This document shows positions 19,070 to 21,247 of a stretch of DNA of 21,247 nucleotides, one piece after another; within the stretch, counting starts at the first letter, position 1, and every line of letters begins with the position of its first letter. A model generated the notes under the pieces. It was given only the letters and a program-made list of their open reading frames with translations. It was not told the origin of the DNA and made no database searches. The stretch is from a virus, in IMG/VR virus record IMGVR_UViG_3300037231_000144, positions 1 through 21,247 of that record. One strand, given 5' to 3'. The translations under genes were made by a program, and so were the position numbers.

Positions 19070-20326
19070 TCAAAATAGCCCTGGCGCGTTAAACACCGCG
19101 CTGGCAACATCGCTGTAGCCAACCGCCAAGCAATGCAGCGGGTCCCACATATAACCCAATGCGTTTGCCGCAGCCCATGAAACAAAACGTTTTCTCAAGT
19201 CGATCACGGGAAGGTTGTTCGCCGCCGCAAGTGCGTATTGCGCTGTTACAAACTGCTCCTGTGTGGCCTCAGGAATAATTGTCGTTTCGCTCGGCACTTC
19301 GATCAACATAATCATGTCTGACACCGCCGTAACTGCGGTGATGAACTGTTGATAGGCTGCAATATATGCTGCTACAGTAATCTCGCGCGAATCGTTAATT
19401 CCGATTCCACAAATCACAAGTGACGGAGCCATCGAAACCAAACCGGGTTGCCACGACCAGGGGGAAGAGGTACTTGATAACGAAAGTGCCGTTGCGCCAC
19501 AATCACCATTATTCCAAACAGAAACAGTCGGCTTCGTAGAATTTAAGGTTTCGACGCCGATGACGAAAGTGGACGCGGGCGTGCCACTGATGCGCACGTT
19601 TACCGTTCCTGTAGCAGGCGCAGCTCCGGTCGAAATCGTTTTGCGAACAAACGCGCCCACGCCTGCGGTCGAAAAGGTCGAAAGTGCTGCACCGCCGATG
19701 TCAACGGCAAGCGTGCCGAGCGCAGTGTTTTGCACATAAGTTACAACGATAGTATCGAACGCGTTGACAGGGGTAAACGCAATGGGGTTTGTCGTCGTAT
19801 TGTTAAAAAAGGAGCTTCCCCCGACACTTGGAACACCAGTTGGCCCCCAACCCGCACCTAACACGATTCGCGGGTCCACTACAGGAACGGTTGCCCCCGC
19901 TACGGTAGCAAAGCCGTTGTCACCCCAAAACGAATCAGCTTGCGCCGGTACGGCGTAGGCGTTTAGTAACTGCTGAAGCCATGCAGGATAGGCAAGAGCA
20001 TGCGCCCCTGTGTAGCCGTTACCGCCAGGCGCACCTAACCCCGCAGACGTTGAATCTCCGGTCAAGGCAATTTGCGCGTTGCCTGCTCCCGTTCGAACTT
20101 GCGCCAGGGCCAAACGGAACCGTGGCAGTGAATTCGGGGAGAAATTAGTGTAGGCACTCGACAAAGCTGGCTCTAACAGTGAAAGCGGAACTTGAACGTC
20201 TTTCCCTGCTTGTACAGCAGGCACTGTTTCGGTTCCGGTTAGCGCTGTCGCAACAGGCAAACCGAGATACCAACGCGGGGTAATGTGATAACTGCCGATG
20301 CCTTTTGCGTCTGAGGGGTTGCCCAT
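19070..20326 (-). CDS. Tail protein with SGNH/GDSL-type hydrolase domain, 418 aa
   Basis: SGNH blocks are visible: IALTGDSTSAG with the nucleophile Ser in GDS (90-92), GIGIND (307-312, Asn311) and WDPLHC (394-399, Asp395 and His398). The gap between the first two blocks (about 215 residues) is far longer than in free esterases (usually under 100) and holds a beta-rich insert (about 170-280). Such domains in tail spikes remove acetyl groups from surface sugars during adsorption. The start at 20326 is two bases after the preceding stop; a longer opening to 20377 overlaps that gene. The neighbouring tail-fibre genes support a virion role. The enzymatic activity is inferred. Confidence 0.85.
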   Translation of the reverse strand: MGNPSDAKGIGSYHITPRWYLGLPVATALTGTETVPAVQAGKDVQVPLSLLEPALSSAYTNFSPNSLPRFRLALAQVRTGAGNAQIALTGDSTSAGLGAPGGNGYTGAHALAYPAWLQQLLNAYAVPAQADSFWGDNGFATVAGATVPVVDPRIVLGAGWGPTGVPSVGGSSFFNNTTTNPIAFTPVNAFDTIVVTYVQNTALGTLAVDIGGAALSTFSTAGVGAFVRKTISTGAAPATGTVNVRISGTPASTFVIGVETLNSTKPTVSVWNNGDCGATALSLSSTSSPWSWQPGLVSMAPSLVICGIGINDSREITVAAYIAAYQQFITAVTAVSDMIMLIEVPSETTIIPEATQEQFVTAQYALAAANNLPVIDLRKRFVSWAAANALGYMWDPLHCLAVGYSDVASAVFNAPGLF

Positions 20327-20327
20327 T

Positions 20328-20708
20328 TTATGTGCCTGCGGGGTAAGCGGGTTTAGTCGGTAAAGCGATTGTAGCATCGCCGGTTGCTGTTCCTACGATC
20401 GCGCGCAAAGCCTTGCGGTATGTGGCCCACGCAGTTGGAACGACAACTGCATTTTCATAGCACCGCAAGATTGTTTTGTCGGATTCGGTCAGTGCTGCTT
20501 GCGCTAGGCTTTGTTGCGTGGCCCATGCGGCGGCGGCAAGTTGCGCGGTTGTCGGTGCTGGTACGGTATAGGGTTGGAGCGTCAAGGGAACCGCCAACAC
20601 CACGCCGAGCACAGTAGTGAAAGTGCACACGCCCGCGCTGTCCGTGACGACCACGTTATCATCAAAAGCCCATACTTTTTGAGTCACTGTATCAATAAAG
20701 GTTTGCAT
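20328..20708 (-). CDS. Tail-fibre-associated/assembly-type protein, 126 aa
   Basis: The start at 20708 overlaps the preceding stop (TAATG) and has GGAG seven to eight bases upstream. The N-terminal 50 residues are beta-rich (VWAFDDNVVVTDSAGV), then there is an Ala/Gln helix (TTAQLAAAAWATQQSLAQAA). The C-terminal part SDKTILRCYENAVVVPTAWA followed by YRKALRAIVG and LPTKPAYPAGT is a pattern I know from small proteins next to tail-fibre genes (tail fibre assembly/XkdW-like). It probably helps fold or is attached to the fibre encoded just upstream. The exact role is inferred. Confidence 0.78.
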   Translation of the reverse strand: MQTFIDTVTQKVWAFDDNVVVTDSAGVCTFTTVLGVVLAVPLTLQPYTVPAPTTAQLAAAAWATQQSLAQAALTESDKTILRCYENAVVVPTAWATYRKALRAIVGTATGDATIALPTKPAYPAGT

Positions 20709-21247
20709 TAGCTCAACTCCGACCAACCCGTGACGGTACCACCCGCGCCCGCGCCAATGCCAATTTCATAAGTGGCACCAGGTGGTACAAGAAAGGTCAA
20801 TACCGCATCAGCGGACGCAAGGGATTGTGTTGTGGAATCCCCGATTGCCGTCGAATTAACAAAAACAACAAATGTCACATCGGTGCCGGTTGTGGTCAAT
20901 GTCGCAAAAACAAACATAGGCCGCGCGGTCGAATTTGTGTAAATCGTCGTTAATGCGCGAGAACCTGTGACGTTCGCGTACGTTGCCCCGGCAAGGGACT
21001 GCGCCAGTGTTGTGACTTCAGACGCAGTGGCCGCGTTCGCAGCGCTAAAAACCTGACTAGACGAACCCGCAAGTGCCGCCGCGCCGAGCGAGGTTAAAGC
21101 CAGTGGCGCAGTAATCGCGCCGGTGCCGCCTGACGTAACGGGCAAAGCAGTCGTTGCACTCAACGTGGTAAAAGCACCTGTGGAGGGAGTGCTGTTGCCA
21201 ATCGGTGTGCTATTTATCGATGTTGCACTTAGCGCGCCGGTAATGGT
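20708..21247 (-). CDS. Tail fibre protein, C-terminal part (5' end outside the window)
   Basis: The frame is open to the right edge with no start needed in the window; 179 residues are visible. The first part has fibre-type repeats (SINSTPIGNSTPSTGAFTTL, then SATTALPVTSGGTGAIT), which form beta-rich shafts. The last part (ANVTGSRALTTIYTNST, then ADAVLTFLVPPGATYEI and GTVTGWSEL) resembles the C-terminal receptor-binding or knob domain of many phage fibres. An internal TTG at 21163 could look like a start but lies inside the repeat region. The gene is followed on the minus strand by the assembly-type protein, a standard order. Confidence 0.88.
   Translation of the reverse strand, partial: TITGALSATSINSTPIGNSTPSTGAFTTLSATTALPVTSGGTGAITAPLALTSLGAAALAGSSSQVFSAANAATASEVTTLAQSLAGATYANVTGSRALTTIYTNSTARPMFVFATLTTTGTDVTFVVFVNSTAIGDSTTQSLASADAVLTFLVPPGATYEIGIGAGAGGTVTGWSELS

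Overview
The window is one continuous piece of a tailed double-stranded DNA bacteriophage (Caudoviricetes) or a prophage of that kind. It holds terminase subunits, tail-fibre genes and a complete phage DNA replication set. It has no ribosomal or tRNA genes, no integrase and no recognisable host housekeeping genes. Base composition and protein style (alanine-rich structural proteins, a VRR-NUC/DUF2800/DUF2815 replication set, a YdaS/Cro-like regulator) suggest a proteobacterial host, possibly Burkholderiales. The host is an inference and the virion type cannot be read from this piece.

Layout. Positions 1-3940 run leftward: terminase small subunit (3940-3521), a NUMOD4/HNH homing-endonuclease-like gene, two structural-type unknowns, a permuted papain-like (YiiX/NlpC-P60-type) protein, and the large terminase subunit, which runs off the left edge. 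Positions 4076-5724 run rightward from a divergent promoter: a DUF932 gene with its own terminator, then a small cassette with two near-identical one-helix membrane proteins around an unknown gene. Positions 5833-6239 hold two tiny basic leftward genes, divergent from a helix-turn-helix/zinc-type regulator (6340-6636). Positions 6682-10532 run leftward: VRR-NUC nuclease, a zone of TGACCGATT repeats, a large Prim-Pol/SF3 primase-helicase, a YdaS/Cro-like protein and its partner gene. Positions 10642-18811 are a long rightward operon with ATGA-type overlaps: a small membrane protein, two unknowns, a cytosine-methyltransferase-like protein, an SF2 helicase fused in frame to an AT-hook protein, a DUF2800 nuclease, a DUF2815 single-strand-binding protein, a family A DNA polymerase and a final small gene. 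Positions 18621-21247 are again leftward: a tail fibre (cut by the right edge), a tail-fibre-assembly-type protein, an SGNH-hydrolase tail protein and a coiled-coil protein, ending at an intrinsic terminator.

How it fits together. The late leftward genes lie at both ends and read in the same direction, so in a circular or circularly permuted genome they would form one late block (TerS, TerL, then head and tail genes outside the window, then tail fibre, then terminator). The replication and regulatory genes sit in the middle. The replication set is nearly self-sufficient: priming and unwinding (Prim-Pol/SF3), synthesis (PolA-type polymerase), ssDNA binding (DUF2815), nucleases (VRR-NUC and DUF2800) and remodelling (SF2 helicase).

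Most unusual points: the in-frame helicase/AT-hook fusion with an internal start; a cluster of TGACCGATT motifs beside the primase; a 123-bp repeat that duplicates a membrane-protein gene and completes a terminator; repeated AAQQGEGK gene ends that carry the next gene's ribosome site; shared LxxLLG(D) tails on three proteins; an HNH protein with Phe at the expected catalytic His; and a late-operon terminator embedded in an opposing early gene.
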